Of a stretch of 64,000 nt of DNA, positions 45,093 to 54,057 are shown piece by piece. Each line of letters opens with the position of its first letter. Position 1 is the stretch's first letter. A program made the translations under genes and the position numbers. The notes below the pieces were generated by a model that had not been told where the DNA came from, made no database searches, and saw only the letters and a program-made list of their open reading frames with translations. Origin of the DNA: Paenibacillus glycinis (GTDB taxonomy: Bacteria > Bacillota > Bacilli > Paenibacillales > Paenibacillaceae). The DNA lies in contig NZ_JAAAMV010000006.1 of assembly GCF_009909185.1 (NCBI RefSeq), forward strand, positions 41,553-105,552. The letters run 5' to 3'.

Positions 45093-45183
45093 CGCCGTTT
45101 AGCATCTGTCATTCATCAGGTTCGTTCGTATAGCTGCTTCATTGGTGCGTTTAACTCCACGGGCCGATCAGGCTGGCGTAACG

Positions 45184-46788
45184 TTAACTGCTCTTCGCTG
45201 CCTTGGCCGAATCGCCTTGGTTCGCCTGCCCGCTCATGAGCAGCTGGTTGCACGCCGCCACGTAAGCCTGGGCCGATGCCAAAATGATATCGTTATGCAC
45301 CGCCGTGCCGCTGTAACGCTTGCCGCCGCGCACCACGCTGACGACCGCTTCGCCGCGGGCGTCTTCCCCCGTGGACAACGAGTGCAGCTCCAGGTCCTCG
45401 AATTCCGCTCCCGCCGGAATCGCCTGCTGCAGGCAGCGGATGACCGCTTCGAGCGGACCGGTGCCCGTTCCCGCATACGTGCTTTCTTCCTGCGAATCCC
45501 GCTCGCGTATCGTGACCGACGCTATGCGCGAACGCTGCGAGCCCGCCAGCACCTGAAGGTCGACGAGCACGTACGGATCATGCTGCACGTCCGTCGTCTC
45601 GCTCGCGAGCCGCACCAGCACGTCGTCCGGCACGATTTTGAGCTCGTCGGCTTTCGCCTTGAAACGATCGTACACGTCCTGCATCTGCGCCTCGTTCAGC
45701 TCGATCCCGAACTCCGCCAGACGATGCTTGATGGCATGGCGCCCGGAGTGCTTGCCGAGCACGATCATGCTACGCGGGATGCCCATCGCTTCGGGGTCCA
45801 TAATCTCGTACGTATTGCGGTTCTTGAGCAAACCGTCCTGATGGATGCCCGATTCGTGCTGGAACGCGTTCCGCCCGACGATCGGCTTGTTGTAGGCGAT
45901 CGGAAAATTCATCTGCCGGCTCACCATGCGCGACGTCTCGTAAATCTCCCCCATGACGATGCCCGTCTCCGCGCCGATGGCGGATTTGCGCGTCTCGATC
46001 GCCATGACCAGCTCTTCCAGCGAGCAGTTGCCGGCGCGTTCGCCGATGCCGTTGACCGTGACTTCGATCTGGGTCGCGCCGCCGGCGATGGCCGCGAGGC
46101 TGTTCGCGACCGCCAGGCCGAGGTCGTTGTGGCAGTGCGCGCTGAACTGCACGTTATCCGCTCCGCGCGCTCCCGCTCTGACGTCGCGGAACATGGCGCC
46201 GTACTCTTCCGGAAGCGCGAATCCGAGCGTATCCGGCAAGTTGATGATCGTCGCGCCTTCGGCGATGACCGCTTCGACCATCTCGATCACGAACTCCCGG
46301 CCGGTGCGGCTGGAGTCCATCGCGGAGAACTCGATCTCGTCGACGAACTGCTTGCCGTAAGCGACCATCTCGCGGGCGATGTTCACGACCTGCTCCCGGG
46401 ATTTCTTCAGCTGGAAATCCAAATGGATATCCGACGAGGAGATAAACAGGTGCAGGCGTCTGCGCGCCGCGTCCGCCGTCGCGCGGACGGCCGCGTCGAT
46501 GTCGCCGCGAATGGCGCGGGCAAAGCCGGCGATCTCGACATTATGGAGCTCGCGGGAAATTTGCTGCACGGCGGCAAACTCGCCCGGGCTCGATATCGGG
46601 AAGCCGGGCTCGATGACGTCGATGCCGAGCTTCGCCAGCTGGCGGGCGATGACGATCTTCTGTTCCGGACGCAGCGTCGCGCCCGGCGACTGTTCGCCGT
46701 CGCGAAGCGTCGTATCGAAGATGCGGATCATTTTGTTGGCGGAATTGGCGGTTCTATCGGCACTGACATTGGCATTGGATTGGGTCAT
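45184..46788 (-). CDS. leuA: 2-isopropylmalate synthase
   Basis: 534 residues. Catalytic barrel: FDTTLRDGEQSPGATL near residue 24, VDEIEFSAMDSSRTGREF, and the metal ligands HCHNDLGLAVANSL near 218; GIGERAGNCSLEELVMAI follows. The last 120 residues are the leucine-binding regulatory domain (GTGTGPLEAVIRCLQQAI). It condenses acetyl-CoA with 2-ketoisovalerate, first step of leucine synthesis. AGGAGG precedes the ATG. Two leucine T-box leaders lie upstream. Other leu or ilv genes are absent here. Confidence 0.96.
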   Translation of the reverse strand: MTQSNANVSADRTANSANKMIRIFDTTLRDGEQSPGATLRPEQKIVIARQLAKLGIDVIEPGFPISSPGEFAAVQQISRELHNVEIAGFARAIRGDIDAAVRATADAARRRLHLFISSSDIHLDFQLKKSREQVVNIAREMVAYGKQFVDEIEFSAMDSSRTGREFVIEMVEAVIAEGATIINLPDTLGFALPEEYGAMFRDVRAGARGADNVQFSAHCHNDLGLAVANSLAAIAGGATQIEVTVNGIGERAGNCSLEELVMAIETRKSAIGAETGIVMGEIYETSRMVSRQMNFPIAYNKPIVGRNAFQHESGIHQDGLLKNRNTYEIMDPEAMGIPRSMIVLGKHSGRHAIKHRLAEFGIELNEAQMQDVYDRFKAKADELKIVPDDVLVRLASETTDVQHDPYVLVDLQVLAGSQRSRIASVTIRERDSQEESTYAGTGTGPLEAVIRCLQQAIPAGAEFEDLELHSLSTGEDARGEAVVSVVRGGKRYSGTAVHNDIILASAQAYVAACNQLLMSGQANQGDSAKAAKSS

Positions 46789-46845
46789 GGTTGGTTCCTC
46801 CTGATATTTTGGGTTTGGGTGCTTCGTCCCGACGGCCGGACAACA

Positions 46846-47165
46846 GAAAAAGCCCGTCGTCTCTTCTGAATCAAGAGACGACAGGCTTCATAGGCATGCC
46901 GCGGTACCACTCTCGTTGCCCGGACGCATGGCCGGACCCGCTTAAGCAGCGGCAATCGGCCGGAAGGCCGGCGCCCGCTGCACCCGATGACGGGGGTTAG
47001 CCGTAACGAAGTAGCGACGGCAGCCGGGCGTCCTCCGGACGGCGCCTTCCGCGTTCCCTCGTTCCGCTCCCAGGCGAGTTCGGATGTCCTTCGTCTGCGT
47101 CGCACCTCCCCGCAGCTCTCTGCTTCCCGGACCTTCTTCCTACTGCTCCTGTTCAACGCGTTGTT
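46846..47165 (-). promoter_or_regulatory. Leucine T-box riboswitch 2 (proximal to leuA)
   Basis: Minus strand: AGTAGGAAGAAGG K-turn region near 47145, apical GAGAG...GGGGAGGTG region near 47105, specifier loop GAACTCGCC with codon CUC (47076-47078), the T-box AGAGTGGTACCGCGG (46899-46914), and a terminator of GTCGTCTCTTGATTC/AAGAGACGAC arms with TTTTT (46846-46889). Uncharged leucyl-tRNA would pair with the specifier and the T-box to prevent termination. Confidence 0.92.
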
Positions 47166-47272
47166 TCGCTGTATGTGTTCGTTCGCTGCTGATTTGATGC
47201 ACGTTTCGCCTGCTTGCTGCTCATCCGCCACTTCGCTGCCCGAAACCGCCGGACGCCCGCTGTCCCGAAAAT

Positions 47273-47605
47273 CAAAAAAGTCCGCCGTCTCTTTATTCAA
47301 GAGACGACGGACTGTAAAGTCCGGCGCGGTACCACCCTTGTTGACGATTCCCTCGCGGGGCAACCGTCCACCTTAAGCATGACGACCGACTCTAGAAATC
47401 GAAGGTCATGCACCCGATCACGGAGGTTAACCGTAATGGCGTACGCGAGCTCCCTTCAGCCTTGGCCTTCGGCCGATACTGAAACCCGTTCCGCCGCTCC
47501 GCTCCCAGGCGAGGTTCAAGCTGCCATCGACTGCGTTGCACCAACCCGCAGTTCTCTGTACCCGGCGTTCGCTTTACTGCTCCTGTTCGTCGCGTTTCGT
47601 TGATT
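47273..47605 (-). promoter_or_regulatory. Leucine T-box riboswitch 1 (distal to leuA)
   Basis: Minus strand: GGAGCAGTAAAG near 47580, AGAGAACTGCGGGTTGGTGC region near 47545, specifier GAACCTCGCC with CUC at 47511-47513, T-box AAGGGTGGTACCGCG (47324-47339), and a terminator ending TTTTTT (47273-47315). It is followed, without a gene between, by the second T-box, so leuA is controlled by two in tandem. Confidence 0.92.
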
Positions 47606-47712
47606 GAAGTGTTGTTGCTTATTATAGGCCTAACTTAAATCGTCTGTCAATTCAGAATGACAAAAAGTTGAAAAATCGCAATAGGATCCCGATGCCGCCG
47701 TTCGCGCGGCGG

Positions 47713-48744
47713 CTAAACCGACCATTCCTCCAGCGACAGTCCGGGCTCGGCCTTCATGTCGAGCGGCGTGAATTCGCCGCGCGTCCATTTGAGATGCGCC
47801 GCCGCGCCGATCATGGCCGCGTTGTCGGTGCAAAGCTTGAGCGGCGGGATCAGCAGCGGAATGCCCGCTTCGCCGCAGCGCGCGGTCAGCTCGGCGCGCA
47901 AACCGCCGTTCGCGGCGACGCCGCCGCAAAGCAGCAGCTGCTTCGCGCCGAATTCGCGGGCCGCCCGGAGCGCCTTGGTCGTCAGCACGTCGATGACCGA
48001 GGCTTGGAAGCCCCGGGCCAGCGCGGCTTCGCGGATCGTCTCGCCCTTCATGGCGGCGGTGTTGATGCTCGCGAGCACGGCGGATTTCAACCCGCTGAAG
48101 CTGAAATCATAGGAATCCGCCTCTAGCCAAGCGCGGGGCAGCGGAACTTCTTCCTCCGCCGCCTGCGCGAGGCGGTCGATATGCGGTCCGCCGGGATACG
48201 GGAATTTCAGCGTCCGCGCCACCTTGTCGTACGCTTCGCCGACGGCGTCGTCGCGGGTGCGCCCGACGATGCGGAACTTGCCTTCGCGCTCGAGCAGCAC
48301 GAGCTCCGTGTGCCCGCCGGAAGCGACGAGCGCGAGGCATGGATATTCGATCTCATGCACGAGTTCGTTGGCATAGATATGGCCAGCGATGTGATGCGTG
48401 CCGATAAGCGGCAGACCGAGCGCCATCGCCAGGCCTTTTGCGGCGACGATGCCGACGAGCAAGGCGCCGACGAGTCCCGGCCCCTGCGTCACCGCGATCG
48501 CGGACAGGTCGCGGAACGTCACGCCGGCTTCCGCAAGCGCCTCCTCCATGATGAGCGTGATGGACTCCACGTGCTTGCGCGAGGCGATCTCGGGCACGAC
48601 GCCGCCGAACCGGCGATGCGTTTCGATTTGGCTCGATACAATGTTGGATAAGATCGTTTTGCCGCCGCGGACGACGGCCACGGACGTTTCGTCGCAGCTC
48701 GTCTCGACGGCGAGGATCAGTTCATTAGGTGCGTTCTTCGTCAT
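47713..48744 (-). CDS. tsaD: tRNA N6-adenosine threonylcarbamoyltransferase TsaD
   Basis: 343 residues. AVETSCDETSVAVV at residue 11, GTHHIAGHIYANELVHE near 117 (the metal-binding His pair), LVASGGHTELVLL near 138, and GGVAANGGLRAEL near 275. It transfers threonylcarbamoyl to A37 of ANN-decoding tRNAs, using TsaB and TsaE as partners. The gene follows rimI, tsaB, tsaE and thiL in the same order as B. subtilis gcp. Confidence 0.98.
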   Translation of the reverse strand: MTKNAPNELILAVETSCDETSVAVVRGGKTILSNIVSSQIETHRRFGGVVPEIASRKHVESITLIMEEALAEAGVTFRDLSAIAVTQGPGLVGALLVGIVAAKGLAMALGLPLIGTHHIAGHIYANELVHEIEYPCLALVASGGHTELVLLEREGKFRIVGRTRDDAVGEAYDKVARTLKFPYPGGPHIDRLAQAAEEEVPLPRAWLEADSYDFSFSGLKSAVLASINTAAMKGETIREAALARGFQASVIDVLTTKALRAAREFGAKQLLLCGGVAANGGLRAELTARCGEAGIPLLIPPLKLCTDNAAMIGAAAHLKWTRGEFTPLDMKAEPGLSLEEWSV

Positions 48745-49231
48745 ACCATTGCTCCAGTCCAGAGGACTCCGGCAAATCCGCCCACATGATCAGGGCATCC
48801 TCCATATTGTCCGAATAATAGCCGGGGCGAATGCCCGACGGCTCGAAGCCCAGCTTGGCATAGAGCCGCTGGGCGATGTCGTTGCTCACGCGCACTTCCA
48901 GCGTCATGCGGCGCGCGCCGAACAAGACGGCCGTCCGCTGCAGCTCCGTCATCAGACGCTCGCCGAGCCCCTGGCCGCGGTAGGCTTCGCGCACGGCGAC
49001 GTTCGTGACATGCGCTTCGTCCATGATCGTCCACATCCCGGCATAGCCGATCACGTCGTTCTCGTAATCCATGACCATGTAGCGAGCGAAATGATTGTTC
49101 GTCAGCTCGTTCACGAACGCTTCCTGCGTCCATGGCGTCGCGAAGCTCTCCAGCTCGATGGCGACGATCGTCGGCACGTCTTCCAGCGTCATCGAGCGAA
49201 AAACGAGGCGGTTCCGGTCAATTGGCGTCAT
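48725..49231 (-). CDS. rimI: Ribosomal protein alanine acetyltransferase RimI
   Basis: 168 residues, GNAT fold. FRSMTLEDVPTIVAIELESF, then VTNVAVREAYRGQGLGERLM (acetyl-CoA loop RGQGLG) and MTLEVRVSNDIAQRLYAKLGF with GYYSDNMEDALIM near the end. It acetylates the N-terminus of S18 and sits between tsaB and tsaD as in many genomes. The start overlaps tsaB and the end overlaps tsaD. Confidence 0.93.
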   Translation of the reverse strand: MTPIDRNRLVFRSMTLEDVPTIVAIELESFATPWTQEAFVNELTNNHFARYMVMDYENDVIGYAGMWTIMDEAHVTNVAVREAYRGQGLGERLMTELQRTAVLFGARRMTLEVRVSNDIAQRLYAKLGFEPSGIRPGYYSDNMEDALIMWADLPESSGLEQWYDEERT

Positions 49232-50198
49232 CGCGAACAGCTCCTTCCGCGGCGGTTTCCTTGGTCTGCTTCTCCTGCAGCTTGACTTCCGCTTCCGTCA
49301 GCTGCGTGTAATTCGGGGCAAACGCATGCACGTCGTCGCGCTCTCCCGCGGCAAGCCGCTTCGCGCCGAGCGCGGCGACGGCCCGCCCTTCCATCCATGC
49401 GGGCAGCTTGCGCACCTGCACGCCCGGACAGAGCGCCTGCAAGCGATCGGCTTCCGCCTCGTGCAAGGCCAGCTCGCCGACGATCCAGATCGCCGCCGGA
49501 CGCGCCGCGTCGTCGGCCGCGGCAACCGCCTCGGCCAGCTCGTCCACCCAGTCGCGCATGAGGCGGATCGCGTCGCTCGCAAGCCGCTCCCAGCCTCCGG
49601 GGACGTTCTCTTCTCCAGCGGAGAAGGAAGCCGTATACACCTGGCCGCGTCTGGCGTCCATGATGGGCACGATCCATGCGTGCCCAGGTGTACGCATCCC
49701 CAAGGGCGCTTGCTCTACCGGCACCGGCATGGCCGATCCTGTTACGACGGCAGCCGATGGGGATATTAAGCCGCCGCCGGATGCAATTGCGCCTTCAGAC
49801 GGCACAACGTCCGCGGAGGACGCATCGCCGCGTCCTTCGCGCTCCGCCAGCCAACGTCCGAAACCAAGCGCCTCCAGGCTGGAAATGCCGACAAGCGGCT
49901 TGTCCCACACCCAAGCAAGCGTCTTGCCGAGCGACACCGCGATGCGCATGCCCGTATAGGAGCCCGGCCCCCGGCCGATGGCGATGCCGTCCAGCTCCTC
50001 CGGCTGCACGCCGCATTCCGCCAGCATCGCGTGCACGGTCGTCACCGTGTGCACGGAGTGATTGCGCTCCGCGAGCGACTGCACCTCGCGCAGCACCTCG
50101 CCGCCGCGCACGAGCGCGGCCGCCAGCGCGGCGGTCGACGTATCGACCGCCAGCACGAGCGGCCCGTCCGGGCCGCCCAGCGTTCTATGTTCATCCAT
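49218..50198 (-). CDS. tsaB: tRNA threonylcarbamoyl complex protein TsaB, with an insertion
   Basis: 326 residues, longer than the usual 220-240. LVLAVDTSTAALAAALV at residue 14 and IAIGRGPGSYTGMRIAVSLGKTLAW near 72 are the TsaB signatures; WIVPIMDARRGQVYTASF resumes the fold near 175. Residues about 115-170 (Gly/Ser/Ala-rich, GRGDASSADVVPSEGAIASG) have no counterpart in typical TsaB and extend a loop after helix GISSLEALGFG. TsaB bridges TsaD and TsaE. Confidence 0.93.
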   Translation of the reverse strand: MDEHRTLGGPDGPLVLAVDTSTAALAAALVRGGEVLREVQSLAERNHSVHTVTTVHAMLAECGVQPEELDGIAIGRGPGSYTGMRIAVSLGKTLAWVWDKPLVGISSLEALGFGRWLAEREGRGDASSADVVPSEGAIASGGGLISPSAAVVTGSAMPVPVEQAPLGMRTPGHAWIVPIMDARRGQVYTASFSAGEENVPGGWERLASDAIRLMRDWVDELAEAVAAADDAARPAAIWIVGELALHEAEADRLQALCPGVQVRKLPAWMEGRAVAALGAKRLAAGERDDVHAFAPNYTQLTEAEVKLQEKQTKETAAEGAVRDDAN

Positions 50199-50201
50199 GA
50201 C

Positions 50202-50684
50202 TTACTTAGCTCCCATTCCCTGTAATTGCCCGCACCATGCCGCATAGCGCGGACCGATGCCGGTGATCGCGATCCGCCGGGCTTCTCCGCCCAGATGCGC
50301 GATATAGATTTGGAGCCTCTCCGGCGGTAGCAAGGCTTCGATCAAGCTCGCCCACTCCACGATCGTCACGCCGTCGCCGAAGAAATAATCGTCGAGGCCG
50401 AGCTCGTCCGCCTCCGGCTCCGACAGCCGGTAGACATCCATATGATAAAGGGGCAGCCGCTCGCCCTTGTATTCCTTGATGATCGTGAACGTCGGGCTGT
50501 TGACGATGCCCGGCACGCCGATTCCCTTGGCGTATGCCTGCGAGAACCGCGTCTTGCCCGCGCCGAGGTCGCCGTCCAGCGCCAGCACCGTGCCCGGCAT
50601 CGCCCAGCCCGCCAGCGTCTCCGCGAGCAGGACCGTGCCGGACTCGTCCTCGACCGTCCATACGACTTCCATCTTTTCGCTCAT
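50202..50684 (-). CDS. tsaE: tRNA threonylcarbamoyl complex ATPase TsaE
   Basis: 160 residues. Walker [19 protein letters not shown] near residue 37, [33 protein letters not shown] and IVEWASL near 108. It hydrolyses ATP to reset the TsaB-TsaD complex. It follows thiL by 17 bases and precedes tsaB by three. Confidence 0.96.
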   Translation of the reverse strand: MSEKMEVVWTVEDESGTVLLAETLAGWAMPGTVLALDGDLGAGKTRFSQAYAKGIGVPGIVNSPTFTIIKEYKGERLPLYHMDVYRLSEPEADELGLDDYFFGDGVTIVEWASLIEALLPPERLQIYIAHLGGEARRIAITGIGPRYAAWCGQLQGMGAK

Positions 50685-50701
50685 GCTAACCTTCCACCTG
50701 C

Positions 50702-51808
50702 CTACCCGCCAAAATGATTATAACCCCGCTTCGCGAGCGGCTCGCGCCGCGGCGACGAGAACCTGCCGCGCCTACTGCCCGGTCCGCGCTCGCCGTAATC
50801 GCGGACCAGTTCGACCCCGGCGGGGCCTTGCTCCGCCTCGCCGATGAGGTACATCGGCAGGCCGGCCGCTTCCAGCTCGGCCTTGGCCGCGTCCGCGTCC
50901 TCGGCTGCGATGGTCCCCAGCAGCGCGTAATCTTCGCCGCCGTAGAGGATCCAATCCAGCGGATCCACGCCGGCGCGATGCGCGTAAGCGGTCAGGCTGC
51001 CGCTCCTCGGCAGCCGCGACTCGCGGAGCGCGAGCTTGACGCCCGAAGCCTCGGCGATCTCCCAGGCTTCGCTGGCCAATCCGTCGCTGACGTCGTTCAG
51101 CGACGTGACCGTGCCGCGCGCGGCCAGCAGCGCCGCCGCGCGCACGGAAGGCGCCGGCCGGCGGTGCGCCTGCACCAGCGCCGCCGTGCCTGCCGCTTCG
51201 GCCGCGGCCGGCGGCACGGGCCGCGGCGAATCGCCCCCGCCCGCCGCAGCGCTGCCCGCGGCGAGCAAAAAATGCAGACCGGCCGCGGCCATCCCCGCGG
51301 CGCCGGTCACGAACACGGCATCGCCGGGCCGCGCGCCCGCCCGGCGGATGGCCTTCCCGGCCGCCACGGTGCCCGTAACCGTCACGGCCACGACCAAATG
51401 CAGCGGCGACGACGTCGTGTCGCCGCCGACCACCGCGACGCCGTAATGCCCGGCGCACGCGTACAGCCCGTCATAGAGCCGGCGCACGCGCTCCGGCCCC
51501 CACGCCTTCGGCGCGCTGACCGAGACCAGCGCGTGCCGGGGCGTGCCGCCCATGGCCGCGATGTCGCTGACGTTCGCGGCCAGCGCTTTCCAGCCGACGT
51601 CTTCCTCCGCCATCGTCGCGTCGTTGAAGTGGACCGTCTCCACCATCGTGTCGACCGCCAGCAGCCATTCCGCCGGGCTTTGCTCGTCCGGCGGCAGCGC
51701 CACGACCGCGGCATCGTCCCCGATGCCGGTTACGACGCCCTGCGACGCGAGCAGCGCAGCGCTTTGCCGATGCTCCGTCCAATGACGGATGCGTGCGAAT
51801 TCGTCCAC
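50702..51808 (-). CDS. thiL: Thiamine-monophosphate kinase
   Basis: 368 residues. [12 protein letters not shown] near residue 28 binds ATP with metal, [27 protein letters not shown] near 55 and the GGDTTSSP loop near 132 follow; [18 protein letters not shown] near 240 and [14 protein letters not shown] near 295 complete the fold. It makes thiamine diphosphate from the monophosphate. GGAGG seven bases before GTG 51808 sets the start; 51835 is the open-frame limit. First gene of the thiL-tsaE-tsaB-rimI-tsaD operon. Confidence 0.95.
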   Translation of the reverse strand: MDEFARIRHWTEHRQSAALLASQGVVTGIGDDAAVVALPPDEQSPAEWLLAVDTMVETVHFNDATMAEEDVGWKALAANVSDIAAMGGTPRHALVSVSAPKAWGPERVRRLYDGLYACAGHYGVAVVGGDTTSSPLHLVVAVTVTGTVAAGKAIRRAGARPGDAVFVTGAAGMAAAGLHFLLAAGSAAAGGGDSPRPVPPAAAEAAGTAALVQAHRRPAPSVRAAALLAARGTVTSLNDVSDGLASEAWEIAEASGVKLALRESRLPRSGSLTAYAHRAGVDPLDWILYGGEDYALLGTIAAEDADAAKAELEAAGLPMYLIGEAEQGPAGVELVRDYGERGPGSRRGRFSSPRREPLAKRGYNHFGG

Positions 51809-51885
51809 TTTCCACCCTCCAATGGCACCGCTCACGATTCCGTCTAATTGACCTTATTATATCGGTCAGCCCGCGGACCCGCAAC

Positions 51886-51930
51886 AAAAGCGGGCAAGGC
51901 CGCGCGTCTTGCGCGCGGCCTTGCCCGTAT
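51886..51930. terminator. Bidirectional terminator after the YitT gene
   Basis: Sixteen-base perfect stem CGGGCAAGGCCGCGCG with a TCTTG loop; CTTTTG on the minus side and TATTTTC on the plus side. Confidence 0.85.
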
Positions 51931-51963
51931 TTTCGCGATTATCGGCTGCCGGCCGCACGGTCG

Positions 51964-52830
51964 TCAGTGAATATCCCGCTTCTTGAAGCGTCCGCCCTTG
52001 ACGTCGTGAATGTTCCCGACCGCGAGGAAGGCCGAAGGGTCCAGCTCCTGGACGATCGACTTCATCTTCGCCTCCTCCAGACGCGTGATGACGCAGAAGA
52101 TGACCCGCTTCATGCCGCCCGAGAAGGCGCCTTCGCCCTGCAGGTACGTGACGCCCCGCCCGAGGCGGTTCATGATGGCGTCGCCGATTTCCTTCGCTTC
52201 TTCGCTGATGATCCAGACGGACTTCGATTGATCGAAGCCCTCAAGCGTCACGTCGATCATTTTGAAGGCGATATAGTACGCGATCAGGGAATACATCGCG
52301 CTGTCCCACGTGAAGACGAAGCCCGCGCTGCCGAGAATGAAGAGATTGAAGAACATCACGATCTCGCCGACGGAGAACGCCGTTTTCTTCGTGAACAGGA
52401 TCGCGACGATCTCCGTGCCGTCGAGCGAGCCGCCGAACCGGATGACGAGTCCGACCCCGATGCCGAGGATGACCCCGCCGATGACCGGCGCCAGGAACGG
52501 GCTGTAGGTCAACGCCTTCACGGGATGGAGCAGCGTCGTGCCGATGGACATGACCGTAACGCCGTAGAGCGTCGAAAGCGCGAACGTTTTGCCGATCTGC
52601 TTATAACCGATAATGAGGAAAGGGACGTTGAGCAAAAAGAGAAAGATGCCTAGGGTCACGCCTGTAATATGGGACAAAATGATGGAAATGCCCACGATGC
52701 CGCCGTCGATGATGTTGTTCGGCACGAGAAATATTTCCAGAGCTACCGATACGAGCGCCGCACCAATCGTAATAAATACGATCCGCCGCAGCAATTCAAG
52801 CTTTGAAATCTTATAATGCTGTTTCGCCAT
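51964..52830 (-). CDS. YitT-family membrane protein
   Basis: 288 residues, five to six hydrophobic helices (LRRIVFITIGAALVSVALEI..., IIDGGIVGISIILSHITG with the family GGxxGIS motif, GVILGIGVGLVIRFGGSLDG) followed by the cytosolic DUF2179 domain (VWIISEEAKEIGDAIMNRLG, VTYLQGEGAFSGG, VIFCVITRLEEAKMK). Members are widespread in Firmicutes with unclear function. GGGGGAG fits ATG 52830; an in-frame ATG at 52881 lacks a ribosome site. Confidence 0.88.
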   Translation of the reverse strand: MAKQHYKISKLELLRRIVFITIGAALVSVALEIFLVPNNIIDGGIVGISIILSHITGVTLGIFLFLLNVPFLIIGYKQIGKTFALSTLYGVTVMSIGTTLLHPVKALTYSPFLAPVIGGVILGIGVGLVIRFGGSLDGTEIVAILFTKKTAFSVGEIVMFFNLFILGSAGFVFTWDSAMYSLIAYYIAFKMIDVTLEGFDQSKSVWIISEEAKEIGDAIMNRLGRGVTYLQGEGAFSGGMKRVIFCVITRLEEAKMKSIVQELDPSAFLAVGNIHDVKGGRFKKRDIH

Positions 52831-53036
52831 ATCTTCTCCCCCTAACGCATGGATGGCTAAAATTCCATCTTCTGCATCCATTATACCTTGTTTTCGACCA
52901 AATTCAAAATGAAAAGCCGATTTATCTTGTCGTATGTATCGTTTAAATCTATCTACCTTCGAATTACGCTGATTTGATGTTACATTTCACCACGATAAAG
53001 CAACGTAACCCGCTTGGGATTGTTTGCGGACAAACG

Positions 53037-53070
53037 AAAAAAGCCCGAGCCGCCAAGGGCCCAAGCTTTA
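53037..53070 (-). terminator. Terminator of the 51-residue membrane protein gene
   Basis: GCCC...GGGC stem with weaker outer pairing, then TTTTTTCGTT on the minus strand. Confidence 0.55.
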
Positions 53071-53095
53071 CAATTGACGATTCATCGTCCGTCGA

Positions 53096-53251
53096 TCAGA
53101 ATTTCGTCAAGACGTAATGCGCGAGAAAATACAGCACGCCGAAGAAAATAATCAGGTATGCCGCATACTTGATGAAGGTGGACGCGACCAGGCTGGAATC
53201 CGATTTGCGCTCGATATGACGCTCTTCGACATCGATATCGCGATGTGCCAT
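53096..53251 (-). CDS. Small membrane protein, 51 residues
   Basis: ATG at 53249-53251, stop TGA at 53096-53098, with AAGGGAGTGG well placed upstream. A charged first half (MAHRDIDVEERHIERKSDSS) leads into one helix FIKYAAYLIIFFGVLYFLAHYVL and a short TKF end. The pattern of a soluble acidic/basic head followed by a C-terminal anchor resembles small membrane proteins of Paenibacillus. Unrecognised family; the position before a spore operon may matter. Confidence 0.7.
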   Translation of the reverse strand: MAHRDIDVEERHIERKSDSSLVASTFIKYAAYLIIFFGVLYFLAHYVLTKF

Positions 53252-53397
53252 TCGTAACCACTCCCTTCTGCTCGGTTCGCGGCTAGAACCGCCGTCAGGA
53301 AGGTTTTACCCGTCTTCGCGGGACGTTAATCAGGCGAATCAGCGCGCTCGGCACGAGGGAGGCATTGCGGCTTTCTTTCAACAGCCGCCGGGAAACG

Positions 53398-53435
53398 CAG
53401 ACGAACCCCGAGCGCGCGATTCGCGCCGGGGTCGT
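53398..53435 (-). terminator. Hairpin downstream of sspH
   Basis: GACGACCCCG...CGGGGTTCGTC around AATCGCG; the tail TGCGTTTCC is weak. Between 53252 and 53531 no gene is supported. Confidence 0.45.
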
Positions 53436-53531
53436 CTCTCTTCCGTTCTCGCGGGTTCGTTCTTTTCGGTGCGCGTCTTGCCTCGCAACTTTTGGTTTCG
53501 CTTGCCTACGGCCGGCGTTCTTCGCTTGCGG

Positions 53532-53720
53532 CTATTCGCCTTCTTGCTCCGTCAACCGGTCGCAGGAAACGGTCTGCGTATTGAGCGGGTCCGAGCCGAC
53601 CTGCACCGTCGCCATGCCGTTCGCCTCGTCCACGTTCTCGATCCAGACGGACTTGTCGCCCAACTGAACGGCGAAGGTGTCCTTCGAATTGTATATTTCC
53701 ATTGCGCGTTTCGTATCCAT
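53532..53720 (-). CDS. sspH: Small acid-soluble spore protein SspH
   Basis: 62 residues. MDTKRAMEIYNSKDTFAVQL, VWIENVDEANGMATVQV and TVSCDRLTEQE match the H-type SASP, which lies in the forespore. GCGAGGG is just upstream of ATG 53720; the long open frame to 53768 is not needed. It follows a 61-residue gene by one base, so both are in one operon. Confidence 0.85.
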   Translation of the reverse strand: MDTKRAMEIYNSKDTFAVQLGDKSVWIENVDEANGMATVQVGSDPLNTQTVSCDRLTEQEGE

Positions 53721-53721
53721 G

Positions 53722-53907
53722 CTATTCCCTCGCTTCGATCTCCATCGTGTCGGTGGTGGTTTCGTCAATCAGGCCGTTATGCTGCGTCACTTGGCCCCCG
53801 CCCAACCCTTCATTCACCATCCGGTCGATGTCCATGAAAAAGTCTTCGCGGCCTTCGTGCTTCTTGTCGTTGCTCGACCCCGTCGGGGAATTTCCGGCTT
53901 CGGTCAT
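53722..53907 (-). CDS. Hypothetical protein in the sspH operon
   Basis: 61 residues, hydrophilic and without membrane segment: MTEAGNSPTGSSNDKKHEGR, then a conserved-looking DIDRMVNEGLGGGQVTQHNG and ETTTDTMEIE. AAGGGGGCGAAGCGG precedes the ATG. It is directly upstream of sspH and downstream of a sigma-G-like promoter, so it is probably a forespore protein. Family not recognised. Confidence 0.7.
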   Translation of the reverse strand: MTEAGNSPTGSSNDKKHEGREDFFMDIDRMVNEGLGGGQVTQHNGLIDETTTDTMEIEARE

Positions 53908-53950
53908 TCCGCTTCGCCCCCTTCTGCTGAAATGATGGTTGTGCTAACGA

Positions 53951-53980
53951 AAATATGCCCGAACCGGCTTAGCTTCATGC
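53951..53980 (-). promoter_or_regulatory. Candidate sigma-G promoter of the sspH operon
   Basis: Minus strand GCATG (53976-53980), 18-base spacer, CATATTT (53951-53957). It fits the GHATR-N18-CATWHTA forespore consensus with one mismatch at the last -10 base. Confidence 0.55.
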
Positions 53981-54057
53981 ATTCGGGGGAACACTGAAGC
54001 TAGAGGAATCTTCATGCAAACGCACGCAATGCCAAATCGAAAAGGAGGAATGCATTC

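Noticed and set aside
46785..47363. 192-residue minus frame upstream of leuA
   Set aside because: It runs through both T-box leaders and the terminators, which explain the sequence.
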